Source: CAZAIO01 sp964485235
GTDB lineage: Bacteria; Chloroflexota; Dehalococcoidia; GIF9; UBA5629
Reading direction: 5' to 3'
DNA: 12,189 nucleotides
NCBI GenBank assembly: GCA_964485235.1
Contig: CAZAIO010000081.1
Coordinates: forward strand, 1 to 12,189
Each line of letters opens with the position of its first letter. Within the stretch, counting starts at the first letter, position 1. A model generated the notes under the pieces. That model was not told the DNA's origin and searched no databases. It worked only from the letters and a program-made list of their open reading frames with translations. Positions 1 to 8,178 of the stretch are shown here, piece by piece. The position numbers and the translations under genes are program-made.

Positions 1-339
1 TTCTCCTTTTGACCGGTCATTTATTTCTCTACCAAATATATACTCAGTTTTTATGAAAAAAGTTCATTTTTATAAAAGAATTTTCACATGAATATCGACG
101 GAATACATTATCCTTAGTACTCTGCTAATTCAGGACACTATGATATTGACCTACATCTTATATGAATTACCGGCTAATTTCCACAATAAAATGTGCGACC
201 GGTATACTGAAATGTAGCATGATAATCAGATTTTGCCGATGAGAAAACATATGCTTGTAATTCTATCGGCAACATTTGCAACAATATATTTTCACGAAAT
301 ATGTTAAACATGATATGTAATTATTTTACAGTAACAATA
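1..339. other. Intergenic region; leader of a probable minus-strand gene beyond the left edge
   Basis: No gene is visible here. Read on the minus strand, the last ten bases (positions 10 to 1) are AAAAGGAGAA, a strong Shine-Dalgarno, so a leftward gene probably starts a few bases beyond the window. A weak minus-strand promoter candidate for it is TTGTGG (186-181), an 18-base spacer and TATAAG (162-157). A perfect 10-base palindrome TGACCGGTCA lies at 10-19, directly against the Shine-Dalgarno. An inverted repeat with 8-base arms (TTGCCGAT 233-240, ATCGGCAA 265-272) has a 24-base loop and no T-run, so I do not call it a terminator of the PFL gene. Confidence 0.5.
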
Positions 340-1698
340 TTAGTTTCTGAAGCTGTGAACGGTAGCCGGTATATGCCCCCCACGGTCTATAAAACCTTTA
401 CTTGAAAATGTATTAACTGCCATAATAGGAGCACTACCGAGCAAATTGCCGAAATCAACCTGGTCGCCAACTGTTTTCCCGTATACCGGAATTATCCGTA
501 CTGCCGTCGTCTTATTATTTACGATTCCTATTGCAGCTTCGTCAGCAATAATTGCCGATATTGTCTCCTCCGGCGTATCGCCCGGTATGGCGATCATATC
601 GAGTCCGACAGAGCAGACTGAGGTCATTGCTTCGAGCTTATCGATTGAAAGCGCACCTTTATGCACAGCTTCAATCATTCCTGCGTCTTCGCTTACAGGG
701 ATAAATGCACCGGAAAGCCCTCCCACAGAGCCTGATGCCATAAGACCGCCCTTTTTCACCGAGTCAGTCAATAGTGCCAGTGCAGCAGTTGTACCGTGTG
801 TACCGCATACTTCAAGTCCCATCTCTTCAAGGATCTCTGCAACGCTATCACCTATAGAAGGGGTTGGTGCCAGAGACAGGTCCACAATACCAAATGAAGC
901 CCCCAGTCGTCCCGATGCTTCCAAAGCCACCAGTTGCCCCATACGGGTGATTTTGAACGCCATTTTCTTTATCGTCTCCGCAACAATATCAAACGGCTCA
1001 CCTTTAACTTTTTCCAGTGCCGCCTTGATTACTCCGGGCCCACTTATACCTACGTTGATAACACATTCTCCTTCCCCGATTCCCATAAATGCTCCCGCCA
1101 TAAAAGGATTGTTGTCAACCGCGTTTGCAAAGACGACCAGTTTTGTACATCCAATGCTGTTATTAGACCCGGTCAACCGTGCCGTTTCCTTGATAATACG
1201 CCCCATTTTCCGGACTACACTCATATTTATTCCGGCGCGAGTTGTACCGACATTTACCGATGCACACATGAGATCGGTATTGCTCAATGCCTCGGGGATA
1301 GAATCCAGAAGTATTGTATCGCCGGGGGAACAATCTCTCTGAACAAGGGCGGAAAAACCTCCAATAAAATCAACTCCTGTCTCTTTGGCGCTTTTATCCA
1401 GTACTCTGGCAAATTCAATATAATTATGCTCCCCGGTCGCACCGGCTACTAAAGCTATGGGGGTGACAGCTATTCGCTTGTTAATAACAGGGATTCCATA
1501 TTCACTTTCTATGTCATTACCGACTTTAACCAGTCCGCCCGCACAACGGGTAATTTTATTATAAACTTTTTCTCTTGCCCTGCCGCCGTCAGAATCGATG
1601 CAATCAAATAATGAAATACCCATAGTTATTGTACGAATGTCCAGTTTATCATTTTCGACCATTCGTATAGTTTCCAGAATATTATCTTTATTCAACAT
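340..1698 (-). CDS. PFL family protein (UPF0210/DUF711)
   Basis: This 452-residue protein matches the UPF0210 (DUF711, 'PFL family') group in length and overall sequence, including the glycine- and serine-rich central and C-terminal segments (for example GVIKAALEKVKGEPFD, EASGRLGASFGIVDLSLAPT, GSVGGLSGAFIPVSEDAG). The family is named for a fold resembling pyruvate formate-lyase. Its biochemical role is not established, and I see no reason to call it a true formate acetyltransferase. I chose the ATG at 1698-1696 because GGAG (1710-1707) sits 8 bases before it. An in-frame TTG at 1716 would add six residues but has no ribosome binding site. The start lies 23 bases after the stop of the ACT-domain gene, so the two are very likely co-transcribed, an arrangement typical of this family. 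It ends in TAA at 342-340, with no clear terminator beyond. Confidence 0.9.
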   Translation of the reverse strand: MLNKDNILETIRMVENDKLDIRTITMGISLFDCIDSDGGRAREKVYNKITRCAGGLVKVGNDIESEYGIPVINKRIAVTPIALVAGATGEHNYIEFARVLDKSAKETGVDFIGGFSALVQRDCSPGDTILLDSIPEALSNTDLMCASVNVGTTRAGINMSVVRKMGRIIKETARLTGSNNSIGCTKLVVFANAVDNNPFMAGAFMGIGEGECVINVGISGPGVIKAALEKVKGEPFDIVAETIKKMAFKITRMGQLVALEASGRLGASFGIVDLSLAPTPSIGDSVAEILEEMGLEVCGTHGTTAALALLTDSVKKGGLMASGSVGGLSGAFIPVSEDAGMIEAVHKGALSIDKLEAMTSVCSVGLDMIAIPGDTPEETISAIIADEAAIGIVNNKTTAVRIIPVYGKTVGDQVDFGNLLGSAPIMAVNTFSSKGFIDRGGHIPATVHSFRN

Positions 1699-1721
1699 AG
1701 GTCCTTCTCCGATCAAACGGT

Positions 1722-1991
1722 TTAGATCTGATGCATAGCCTGGAAGATTTCCTCCCGCTGTATTTTTACCTGTACACTGAGCTCCCGACCTTTCCTTTCC
1801 AGCTTTTCCTGTATAACGTTAAAATCATCCGTAACGGACGCCAGGTCTACCAGCATGATCATAACAAAATATTCCTGCATAATCGTTTGGCTGATATCGA
1901 GAATATTGATACCGGCATTAGCAAGTTCCGTACTGATACCTGCGATAATTCCTTTTCTATCTTTTCCGATAACTGTTATTATTGCCCGCAT
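1722..1991 (-). CDS. ACT domain-containing protein (UPF0237)
   Basis: This 89-residue protein is a single ACT domain. It has the typical first strand and loop (MRAIITVIGKDRKGIIAGI), a helix (STELANAGINILDISQTI), then a second strand rich in Met, Val and Ile followed by a charged helix. ACT domains usually bind amino acids or other small ligands and regulate a partner protein. The UPF0237 group is commonly found directly upstream of UPF0210 PFL-family genes, as here, so it may sense a ligand for its neighbour; that role is inference. The ATG at 1991-1989 is preceded by GAGG with a 7-base spacer. It is probably the first gene of a two-gene operon. The length is normal for the family and nothing looks truncated. 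Confidence 0.9.
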   Translation of the reverse strand: MRAIITVIGKDRKGIIAGISTELANAGINILDISQTIMQEYFVMIMLVDLASVTDDFNVIQEKLERKGRELSVQVKIQREEIFQAMHQI

Positions 1992-2317
1992 CGTATTACC
2001 TCTTTCAATTACTCAACAAAAAAAACTGCAAAATTACCTGTATCTCCACATATTAACGTGCCCGGTAAAAATAATATGCGTTCAGTTTCCTGAGTAGAAT
2101 AATATCTCAACAATTCTCCGGAAATCAATGCTCCCCGACGTATAACGACAGTCTTCGGTACGATAGCCGTTTACAAACAGGATTTCTACTAATTAACAAT
2201 ATGCGTGAACAAAAGAAGGATATCAAGATTTAAATAAAGGTTAGCTTGTTGAATGTCCTGATATTAAAATAGATAAAATTCAGTAGTAAAATTTTGCTAG
2301 AGCGGACTGCAAAAGGT
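1992..2317. other. Intergenic region between the MoeA-like gene and the ACT/PFL operon
   Basis: No gene is supported here; the open frames that enter it are shadows of neighbours. It must hold the promoter of the minus-strand ACT/PFL operon, but I find no pair of boxes close enough to consensus to name. Short hairpins exist, for example TCAG-GAAA-CTGA read on the minus strand (2093-2082) with a GNRA-type loop. None has the G+C-rich stem plus T-run of an intrinsic terminator, and I recognise no riboswitch. Confidence 0.5.
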
Positions 2318-3340
2318 CTACTTCCCCAGCGGACAAACCGGATAATGACATTCAGCACAATAGTGGCACAAGCCGCCGTGACCCAACTTCGAAGCATCCT
2401 CGCGGGTAATCTGTTCACCGGCGAGTACCCTTGGCAATAGCACATCGAACGCTGTTGCAGGACTATGAAGTACACATGCAGGTACTCCCATAATGGACTT
2501 ACCTTCCAGTTTGGCATAAAGTGTCATAGAACCGGGTAGAAGAGGAACACCATAGAATATGGTAGATGCCCCCGCTTCCGCTATACCCATACGTGTAACA
2601 TCATCGGGATCAACTGACATTCCGCCACATACAAATACCACTTCAGAACCTTCTGCAATAGCCTGTTTTACTGCCTTTGCAATCAATTCTATTTCATCGG
2701 GAACAATGGTCTTAAATATTACAGTAGAGCCCAGCGCTTTCACTTTTCTCTCGACGATGTCGGTAAAAGCATCTTTTATCCTTCCCTTGTATACTTCGCT
2801 CCCCGTGACAACAATCCCGGTCTTGCGTTCAAGCAGCGGTACCATCCGTAACACTTTACCTTCACGGGCACACAGTTGCTCAACCCATTCGATTCTTTCG
2901 GCCCGTATAGTTAAAGGAATCACCCGCATTCCAGCAACAGGTGTCTGCGGTTCACAGACCATATAATCATGAATAGTAGCTATAACTATGTCACCTTCTG
3001 AGTTGATCTCATTAAGCAACGGAATATTAATACGGACAAGGCCGCGGTACCGGGCTGAAGGATTTATCTTCCCTTCCCGAGGCACATCATATGATAACCC
3101 TTCTCCTACGGTGGCAAGAGCAAGGCGTGATGCTGCTTCATCTTCATGCAATTCGTCTTTTTCAAGTTCGATCACATAAATATGTTCTTTACCCATCGCT
3201 AACAGCTCGGGTATATCTTCGTCAGCAATAATATGCCCTTTTTTAAATCGTGCCCCTTTAAACTCACCGGGTACTACCTTGGTCATATCATGGGCTACCA
3301 TCATCCCGACAGCTTCTTCTGTATTCACTTTTTTGATCAT
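2318..3340 (-). CDS. Molybdopterin-binding MoeA-like protein with C-terminal four-cysteine tail
   Basis: This 340-residue protein has a MoCF/MoeA-type molybdopterin-binding domain at about residues 174-310. Visible elements are the first strand KTGIVVTGSEVYKGRIKD, the loop CGGMSVDPDDVTR (238-250), GVPLLPGSMTLYA and GVPACVLHSPATAFD. The N-terminal 60 residues contain HDMTKVVPGEFKGARFKKGH, a segment shared with MoeA-like proteins of anaerobes. It is shorter than classical MoeA (about 400 residues) and lacks the usual domain order. The C-terminus carries C325-x2-C328-x2-C331-x4-C336, likely a metal or Fe-S ligand set. A role in molybdenum or tungsten cofactor handling for a dehydrogenase or reductase is likely, though no such enzyme lies in the window. 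The ATG start is supported by the family's N-terminus, but the ribosome binding site is weak (GGTG 9 bases upstream). It appears to be transcribed alone. Confidence 0.88.
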   Translation of the reverse strand: MIKKVNTEEAVGMMVAHDMTKVVPGEFKGARFKKGHIIADEDIPELLAMGKEHIYVIELEKDELHEDEAASRLALATVGEGLSYDVPREGKINPSARYRGLVRINIPLLNEINSEGDIVIATIHDYMVCEPQTPVAGMRVIPLTIRAERIEWVEQLCAREGKVLRMVPLLERKTGIVVTGSEVYKGRIKDAFTDIVERKVKALGSTVIFKTIVPDEIELIAKAVKQAIAEGSEVVFVCGGMSVDPDDVTRMGIAEAGASTIFYGVPLLPGSMTLYAKLEGKSIMGVPACVLHSPATAFDVLLPRVLAGEQITREDASKLGHGGLCHYCAECHYPVCPLGK

Positions 3341-3800
3341 CAGTTTTTACACCATCATTAAAATTATTTAATGTTCTGCAACAGCCTACCGAAAAGACTT
3401 TGTCCCGTTATCTGTTTCAGACAAAATATTATATTTCCTGTTATATTTATGCCATATTATAATACCCTTGTATAACATGCAGGAGCAAATATGATAAAAC
3501 AGCAAACATTAATAATACTATATTTACGAAAGCGCTGATACTATTGTATTTTAAACTTAATTTATGTTATCTTTGTCGTGGATAAATTCCGCAGTGTTGC
3601 GAGACATGCTGTATGAAAATTGAATAATATAGAAAGAGCAATGCCTTGTACCTGTCATCCTTCTAAAAAGTAATTACCATGATTATATTCTCCTTTCTTG
3701 AAATGCAATTGATTCCGGTGTATCTTGTCCGCATGGTACCATCTATATCCTTCTTATATGGCAGTTCTTCTGAATATCATTTGGAGATAATCTAACCGCT
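3341..3800. other. Long AT-rich divergent intergenic region (MoeA-like / channel)
   Basis: These 460 bases separate the minus-strand MoeA-like gene from the plus-strand channel, so promoters for both should lie here. A perfect -10 hexamer TATAAT occurs at 3458-3463 on the plus strand, but the -35 position is poor. It is followed by AGGAG (3481-3485) and a 15-codon open frame (ATG 3491 to TGA 3538). An inverted repeat TTTGTC (3399-3404) / GACAAA (3420-3425) with a 15-base loop could be an operator but lacks a T-run. I see no RNA gene or riboswitch that I recognise. Confidence 0.4.
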
Positions 3801-4802
3801 ATGTATAAAAAACTTCTCTTGCCAGGCCTTGTCCTGTTAGGAGTCTTAATAATCGGGACAATCGGTTACTGGATTATTGGTGATAAAGACTACAAGTTTA
3901 TTGATGCACTGTACATGACCATTATTACAATCAGCACGATCGGTTACAGTGAAGTTATTGACCTGACCGGAAATACAGCAGGAAAAATATTCACAATTAT
4001 TATTGCAATATCCGGTATAGGAGCGCTGGGGTATATTGTTACTAACTTCACTGCACTATTAGTAGATGGACAGCTCACAAAATCGTTCAGGAGAATGCGT
4101 ATGGAGAAAAAAGCGATCAATGCTAATGAACATTATATTGTATGCGGTATAGGGACATTCGGATATCCCATCATTAACGAACTCCACACCACATTAAGAC
4201 CCTTTGTCGTGGTGGAAACCAATAGGAGCGTTATTGATAAAAGCATGGGTGTTTGGCCTGATGGAATTTTCATCGAGGGCGATGCAACCGATAACGACAC
4301 ATTGATGAAGGCGGGAATTAAAAATGCAAAAGGGATCTTTGCGATAACAAATGATGATAATATCAATCTGGTGATAAGTCTCACAGCAAAGCAGCTCAAT
4401 CCTAAAATCAGGGTTGTAACTCAATGCAAGGAAATAAAAAACGTTGAAAAAATGAAAACAGCGGGAGCCGACAGCGTAGTATCTACCAGCCATATTAGCG
4501 GAATGCGTATGGTATCCGAGATGATAAGACCGACTGTAGTCTCATTTCTCGATATGATGCTACGAGATACCAATAAAAACCTTCGAGTGGAAGAGATATC
4601 CATCCCTCCATCATTAATAGGTAAAAAAATTTCTGACGTTGACCTGAGTAAGTACCCGAACACACTCCTTCTTGCTGTCAAAGTAAAAGATGAATGGCAA
4701 TACAATCCACCGCGAACCTATGTACTCGAACCTGATAGTACATTCATTATGATGACTACACCGATAGAACAAAGCAAATTACGTAAAAAACTTGCAACCT
4801 GA
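3801..4802 (+). CDS. Two-TM RCK (TrkA-N/TrkA-C) potassium channel
   Basis: This 333-residue inner-membrane protein has the architecture of prokaryotic RCK-gated potassium channels. A first transmembrane helix spans about residues 5-27, then a pore helix and selectivity filter T46-I47-G48-Y49-S50-E51, then a second transmembrane helix at about 62-88. The cytoplasmic part begins with a Rossmann-type RCK N domain (about 110-235) showing G116-I-G118-x-x-G121 and an acidic residue at the end of the second strand (E139), both expected for nucleotide binding. A TrkA-C ligand-binding domain follows (about 260-330). The filter reads GYS instead of the usual GYG, a variation also found in other 2TM-RCK proteins. 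The ATG has GGAG 14 bases upstream, a long spacing. The next gene starts 42 bases downstream, so they probably form one operon. Confidence 0.9.
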   Translation: MYKKLLLPGLVLLGVLIIGTIGYWIIGDKDYKFIDALYMTIITISTIGYSEVIDLTGNTAGKIFTIIIAISGIGALGYIVTNFTALLVDGQLTKSFRRMRMEKKAINANEHYIVCGIGTFGYPIINELHTTLRPFVVVETNRSVIDKSMGVWPDGIFIEGDATDNDTLMKAGIKNAKGIFAITNDDNINLVISLTAKQLNPKIRVVTQCKEIKNVEKMKTAGADSVVSTSHISGMRMVSEMIRPTVVSFLDMMLRDTNKNLRVEEISIPPSLIGKKISDVDLSKYPNTLLLAVKVKDEWQYNPPRTYVLEPDSTFIMMTTPIEQSKLRKKLAT

Positions 4803-4844
4803 TGATTCTTTAGAACAGGTTATTAGAAAAGGAGCCTTTGAACA

Positions 4845-5393
4845 ATGGATAAACTTGCTAATATATTAAGGATTCTCGATAATGAGAACCGGCTTCTTGA
4901 ACGAGCCGACCAGAAATCGATATCTATGTTATCTATCATCGGCGTTTTCATGGTCTTTTTCATCGTCTACTGCAGGGTTATACCCATAAACATCATTACA
5001 ATAGTATTTATTACTATCTATTTTTTATGCGCCTTAATCTCAATTGTGAACCTGATAATGGCCATGCGCCCGAGAATCCGTAAAGATGAAGTAGATGAAG
5101 AATGCGCAGATGAAGTTCCCCAGGGGGAGCCGGCATTTTTTACAGGCATCTGCCAGTTTCCGAATGTAGCCGCATATAAAAAAGGCCTTGATATCATGAT
5201 GAAAGATGATGAGTCGATAATGAATATATATATTAAACAGATCTATAGTGTAGCTATGATTAATGTAGCTAAGTATAAACATGTCCAGCGCGGGATCTTT
5301 TTTGGCATTATCGCATTAGCAGTAGAACTTGTAACAATAGTATATCTTTTTATTTACCATCAGGGATTAGGGCATTTCCCGCCGATTGAATAG
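4845..5393 (+). CDS. PycTM-like (DUF5706) membrane protein
   Basis: This 182-residue protein fits the PycTM/DUF5706 pattern. An N-terminal helix ends in E19-R-A-D-Q-K-S25, resembling the family's conserved ADxKA segment. Two transmembrane segments follow (about 27-45 and 48-75). A cytoplasmic loop contains FFTGICQF (98-105) and then IYIKQIYSVAMINVAKYKHV (128-147), matching the family's Y-x-L-s...KY pattern. A third transmembrane segment spans about 150-172. In Pycsar defence, PycTM proteins are the effectors that damage the membrane when a cyclase makes cCMP or cUMP. The function of stand-alone copies is not established. AAGGAG lies 10 bases before the ATG. It follows the RCK channel by 42 bases and is probably co-transcribed with it. 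The family call is from memory of the pattern and should be tested with a profile. Confidence 0.72.
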   Translation: MDKLANILRILDNENRLLERADQKSISMLSIIGVFMVFFIVYCRVIPINIITIVFITIYFLCALISIVNLIMAMRPRIRKDEVDEECADEVPQGEPAFFTGICQFPNVAAYKKGLDIMMKDDESIMNIYIKQIYSVAMINVAKYKHVQRGIFFGIIALAVELVTIVYLFIYHQGLGHFPPIE

Positions 5394-5514
5394 ACATATT
5401 ACTATCCTGAACAAAAAATAATTTATTATGTCAACTTTAATAATTAATAAATATCATAACCCGCCTTCTGCCGGATCCCTGTACTCCGATTGTATTTAAA
5501 TGTAATTATTTTAT

Positions 5515-5519
5515 GGAGG
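5515..5519 (+). promoter_or_regulatory. Shine-Dalgarno that fixes a TTG start
   Basis: GGAGG lies 8 bases upstream of TTG at 5528. It overlaps the upstream in-frame ATG (5513-5515), which therefore cannot use it. This decides the start of the MBL-fold gene. Confidence 0.75.
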
Positions 5520-5527
5520 CTAATCGA

Positions 5528-6298
5528 TTGCGAATAAAATTCCTGGGCACACACAACACGGAATCTCGCACCACAAAGTTAATTTCTTATCTTATAGACG
5601 GAATGCTCGCAATCGATGCAGGCAGCATTCCTTCCGAACTTACATTTTCCGAACAACAACAATTAAAAGCTATTTTTCTCACCCATGGTCACTATGATCA
5701 TATCAGGGGACTGCCAGCCTTCGCATTTGCCAATACCGAACTTTTAATCCCCGTCTTCGGAACAACAGAAGCACTTGATATTCTCCGTTCGCATCTACTT
5801 GACGGTATCATTTATCCTAAACTTGCCGAAAAGGATTCGTTTCTCGGCAAACCCGTACTGGACCTTACTGCAATTGAACCGTTTGAAACGATTCATTTTG
5901 AAGGTTACCAGATAACCGCAATCAAAGTGAATCATCCGCGAGGAGCAATAGGCTATAATATAAAAGCGGAAAACGGCCACAGTATTTTCTGTGCAGGAGA
6001 TACAGGACCCGGACTTTCCGGGGTCTGGACTGTAATACGCCCGGATACTTTAATCATGGATGTAACGTTTCCGAATGAACTTGCAACAGTTGCAGAAGAA
6101 TCCTCCCATCTCTGTCCCGAACTTTTAATGAATGAACTTGAGGAGTTTCAACGTATTCATAATTACTTTCCGAGGGTAATATCTATTCATCTAACCCCTG
6201 ATCACGAAATGACGATTAAAAAAGAACTGGCCGTTGTATCGCAAAAGTTGAACATACAAATCGATATTGCACAGGAAGGTGAAGAATTTTATCTGTAA
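5528..6298 (+). CDS. MBL-fold metallohydrolase, cyclic-nucleotide phosphodiesterase-like
   Basis: This 256-residue protein has a metallo-beta-lactamase fold with the signature H53-G-H55-Y-D57-H58. Further candidate metal or active-site residues are H136 (in VNHPRGAIGY), D158 (in CAGDTGPG), D178, H194 and H221 (in ISIHLTPDHE). The opening FLGTHNTESRTTKLISYLID followed by LAIDAG is typical of a group often annotated as class II cAMP phosphodiesterase-like or RNase Z-like; true substrates are unproven. I chose the TTG start at 5528: GGAGG (5515-5519) sits 8 bases before it, and the protein then begins MRIKFLGTHN, like its relatives. The in-frame ATG at 5513 overlaps that Shine-Dalgarno and has none of its own. 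It lies 134 bases after the PycTM-like gene and converges with the adenylate cyclase gene, 50 bases between stops. Confidence 0.85.
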   Translation: MRIKFLGTHNTESRTTKLISYLIDGMLAIDAGSIPSELTFSEQQQLKAIFLTHGHYDHIRGLPAFAFANTELLIPVFGTTEALDILRSHLLDGIIYPKLAEKDSFLGKPVLDLTAIEPFETIHFEGYQITAIKVNHPRGAIGYNIKAENGHSIFCAGDTGPGLSGVWTVIRPDTLIMDVTFPNELATVAEESSHLCPELLMNELEEFQRIHNYFPRVISIHLTPDHEMTIKKELAVVSQKLNIQIDIAQEGEEFYL

Positions 6299-6348
6299 CC
6301 AGGGTTGGGAAACGCGACGTATTACTATTTAACAGTTGACGTAGCTTA

Positions 6349-8157
6349 TTACAATATTTTGTAGACGGTAACCGGTTCTGACTTTCCTTTAAATGCCTGA
6401 GGATCCATTTTTTCAGCTTTAAAGACATCTTTCACCAGTTTATAGGTTTCCTGTCCGATCCATATTCCGCCGCCGGGTGTGGCACTGCAAATACGTGATG
6501 CAAGATTGACCGAATCACCTATTACCGTATATTCAGCCCGCCCTGTCGATCCCATATTGCCGGCCACGGCTTCTCCTGTATTTATTCCCATACCGAATTG
6601 CACAACATGGAGAGAAGGATTGTCTTTCTGTTTCTTGAGTATCAATTGCTGGCTTTCATATGCAGCCCTCACTGCAAGTACCGCATGATCATGATGAAGC
6701 TTCGGTGTATTCCATACCGCCATAATGCAATCACCGGCAAATTTATTCACCATCCCTTCATGCTCCAATACCTTATCAACAATTATGGAAAGGTAATTAT
6801 TTAATATATCCACAACTTCTTTCGGTGACATTCGTTCGCTCATTTGCGTAAAACCGCGAATATCGGCAAAAAGCACGGAAACGATCCTTTGTTCTCCTCC
6901 AAGTTGGAGTTTCCCCGAATCCGACAGATTAAGTATCTCATCCGCTACCTGAGGCGAAACATAACGTCCAAACAGGTTCTTTATCATTCTTTTATCTGAT
7001 CTCTCATATATCACCATACACAAAGCACTGGTTGTATAAAGTAACGGCAGCAGTAATGAAGGATAGAGCGCTTTAACTATATAGCCCAGGTCAAACGAAT
7101 AAGTAGCGCCAACCAGGTAACCCGCTAATAATATTGCGATCAATATCGCACCATATGGCAGTTTAAGACGGGGTAATGCAAATGCTGCGATTATTGTAAA
7201 GACCAGCATAATGAGCATGTTGATCCACCATGCTGCGTCCTGCAGAAATTTCTGACTGAGAATAGTATCGATCGTATTCGCATGTATCCACACACCGGGC
7301 AGCTTACCTGCTGATACCGGTGTAGACCATGTGTCAATTTCTCCGGTAGCGGTCATACCTATGAGCACAATCTTGTGTTTTACAATAGCCGGATCGAAAT
7401 TACCTTCTATTACGTCTTTATAGGAAAGTCTCGCATAGCTATTCACGTCAGAAGTATAATTTACGTGCATGCTCTCGGAAGCATCGACAGGTATATTCCG
7501 GTTCAATATTTGTAGCCTGTTATTTTGTAGAATGTACTCCGAGGGAAGCGGTTTCGCCAGAAATGCATGAAGGATGGATAGCGATAGTGCCGGATAAACA
7601 TTCCCTGTCTCGTCTTCTATAAGTAAAGGCACTCTTCTCACTACTCCATCGCCATCCGGAACGATATTGGCATGTCCCATACTCAGACAGGCTTCACGGA
7701 GTGGTAACGTGGGAAGTAGAACATTACGATAGACAACCGGCTCATTAAATGTCGACAGAGGACCGTCGCCAACCACCGGTAATATAACATTGCCGTTTTC
7801 TTTAATAGCCTTGGCGAAGATTTCGTCATCCGAAGAAGTATCGGCAAAGAGAACATCAAAAGCGACCACCCTTGCTTTGGCTGCGGTCAAATTGTCTATA
7901 GCCTGTGCATGATAGAGGCGCCGCCATTCAGACCATTTGCCATACTCTGCCAGTGTCGCATCATCTATACCGATAATAACGATATTATTTGAAGTTTGTT
8001 TGGATAAAAAAAACTGATCGGACAACCATGAGTTAATGCTGGTAAAAGGTTTAATGGTAAATACAATAAAGGTGAAGAGAAAGCCGACTGCGATTATTAT
8101 CGCAGTATTATATAACAGATGAGACCGCTTACGGCCCAGTGGCTGAAGTAATTGCAT
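6349..8157 (-). CDS. CHASE2-domain class III adenylate cyclase
   Basis: This 602-residue sensor cyclase predicts ATP-to-cAMP conversion in response to an extracytoplasmic signal. A first transmembrane helix spans about 18-35. The external CHASE2 domain (about 40-305) contains the hallmark IVIIGIDDATLAEYGKW (59-75) and VVAFDVLFAD (97-106). Three further hydrophobic segments follow (about 311-329, 334-352, 362-384), then a cytoplasmic cyclase domain (about 420-602). The catalytic set is complete: metal ligands D432 and D476, adenine-selecting K472 and T544, and transition-state N551 and R555. These spacings match canonical class III adenylate cyclases. The start ATG has no visible Shine-Dalgarno. 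The FecR lipoprotein gene ends 21 bases upstream on the same strand, so the two form an operon and translation may depend on coupling. FecR/CHASE2-cyclase pairs recur in other bacteria. Confidence 0.95.
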   Translation of the reverse strand: MQLLQPLGRKRSHLLYNTAIIIAVGFLFTFIVFTIKPFTSINSWLSDQFFLSKQTSNNIVIIGIDDATLAEYGKWSEWRRLYHAQAIDNLTAAKARVVAFDVLFADTSSDDEIFAKAIKENGNVILPVVGDGPLSTFNEPVVYRNVLLPTLPLREACLSMGHANIVPDGDGVVRRVPLLIEDETGNVYPALSLSILHAFLAKPLPSEYILQNNRLQILNRNIPVDASESMHVNYTSDVNSYARLSYKDVIEGNFDPAIVKHKIVLIGMTATGEIDTWSTPVSAGKLPGVWIHANTIDTILSQKFLQDAAWWINMLIMLVFTIIAAFALPRLKLPYGAILIAILLAGYLVGATYSFDLGYIVKALYPSLLLPLLYTTSALCMVIYERSDKRMIKNLFGRYVSPQVADEILNLSDSGKLQLGGEQRIVSVLFADIRGFTQMSERMSPKEVVDILNNYLSIIVDKVLEHEGMVNKFAGDCIMAVWNTPKLHHDHAVLAVRAAYESQQLILKKQKDNPSLHVVQFGMGINTGEAVAGNMGSTGRAEYTVIGDSVNLASRICSATPGGGIWIGQETYKLVKDVFKAEKMDPQAFKGKSEPVTVYKIL

Positions 8158-8178
8158 ATAATTATATTATCTGATTTA

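Noticed and set aside
233..272. Inverted repeat TTGCCGAT/ATCGGCAA as terminator of the PFL gene
   Set aside because: The loop is 24 bases and no T-run follows on either strand.
446..1452. Long plus-strand open frames opposite the PFL-family gene
   Set aside because: They mirror the minus-strand gene, have no family-like sequence and no ribosome binding site. The minus-strand protein is clearly real.
340..1698. Pyruvate formate-lyase (pflB) call
   Set aside because: At 452 residues it is far shorter than true PflB, and I see no C-terminal glycyl-radical motif. The UPF0210 family name reflects fold similarity only.
6299..6348. Bidirectional terminator between the convergent MBL and cyclase genes
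   Set aside because: The position is right, but I find no G+C-rich stem with a T-run in these 50 bases.
4845..8157. A canonical Pycsar defence operon
   Set aside because: The cyclase is on the opposite strand, is membrane-bound with a CHASE2 sensor, and has residues for ATP. There are no other defence genes or mobile elements nearby.
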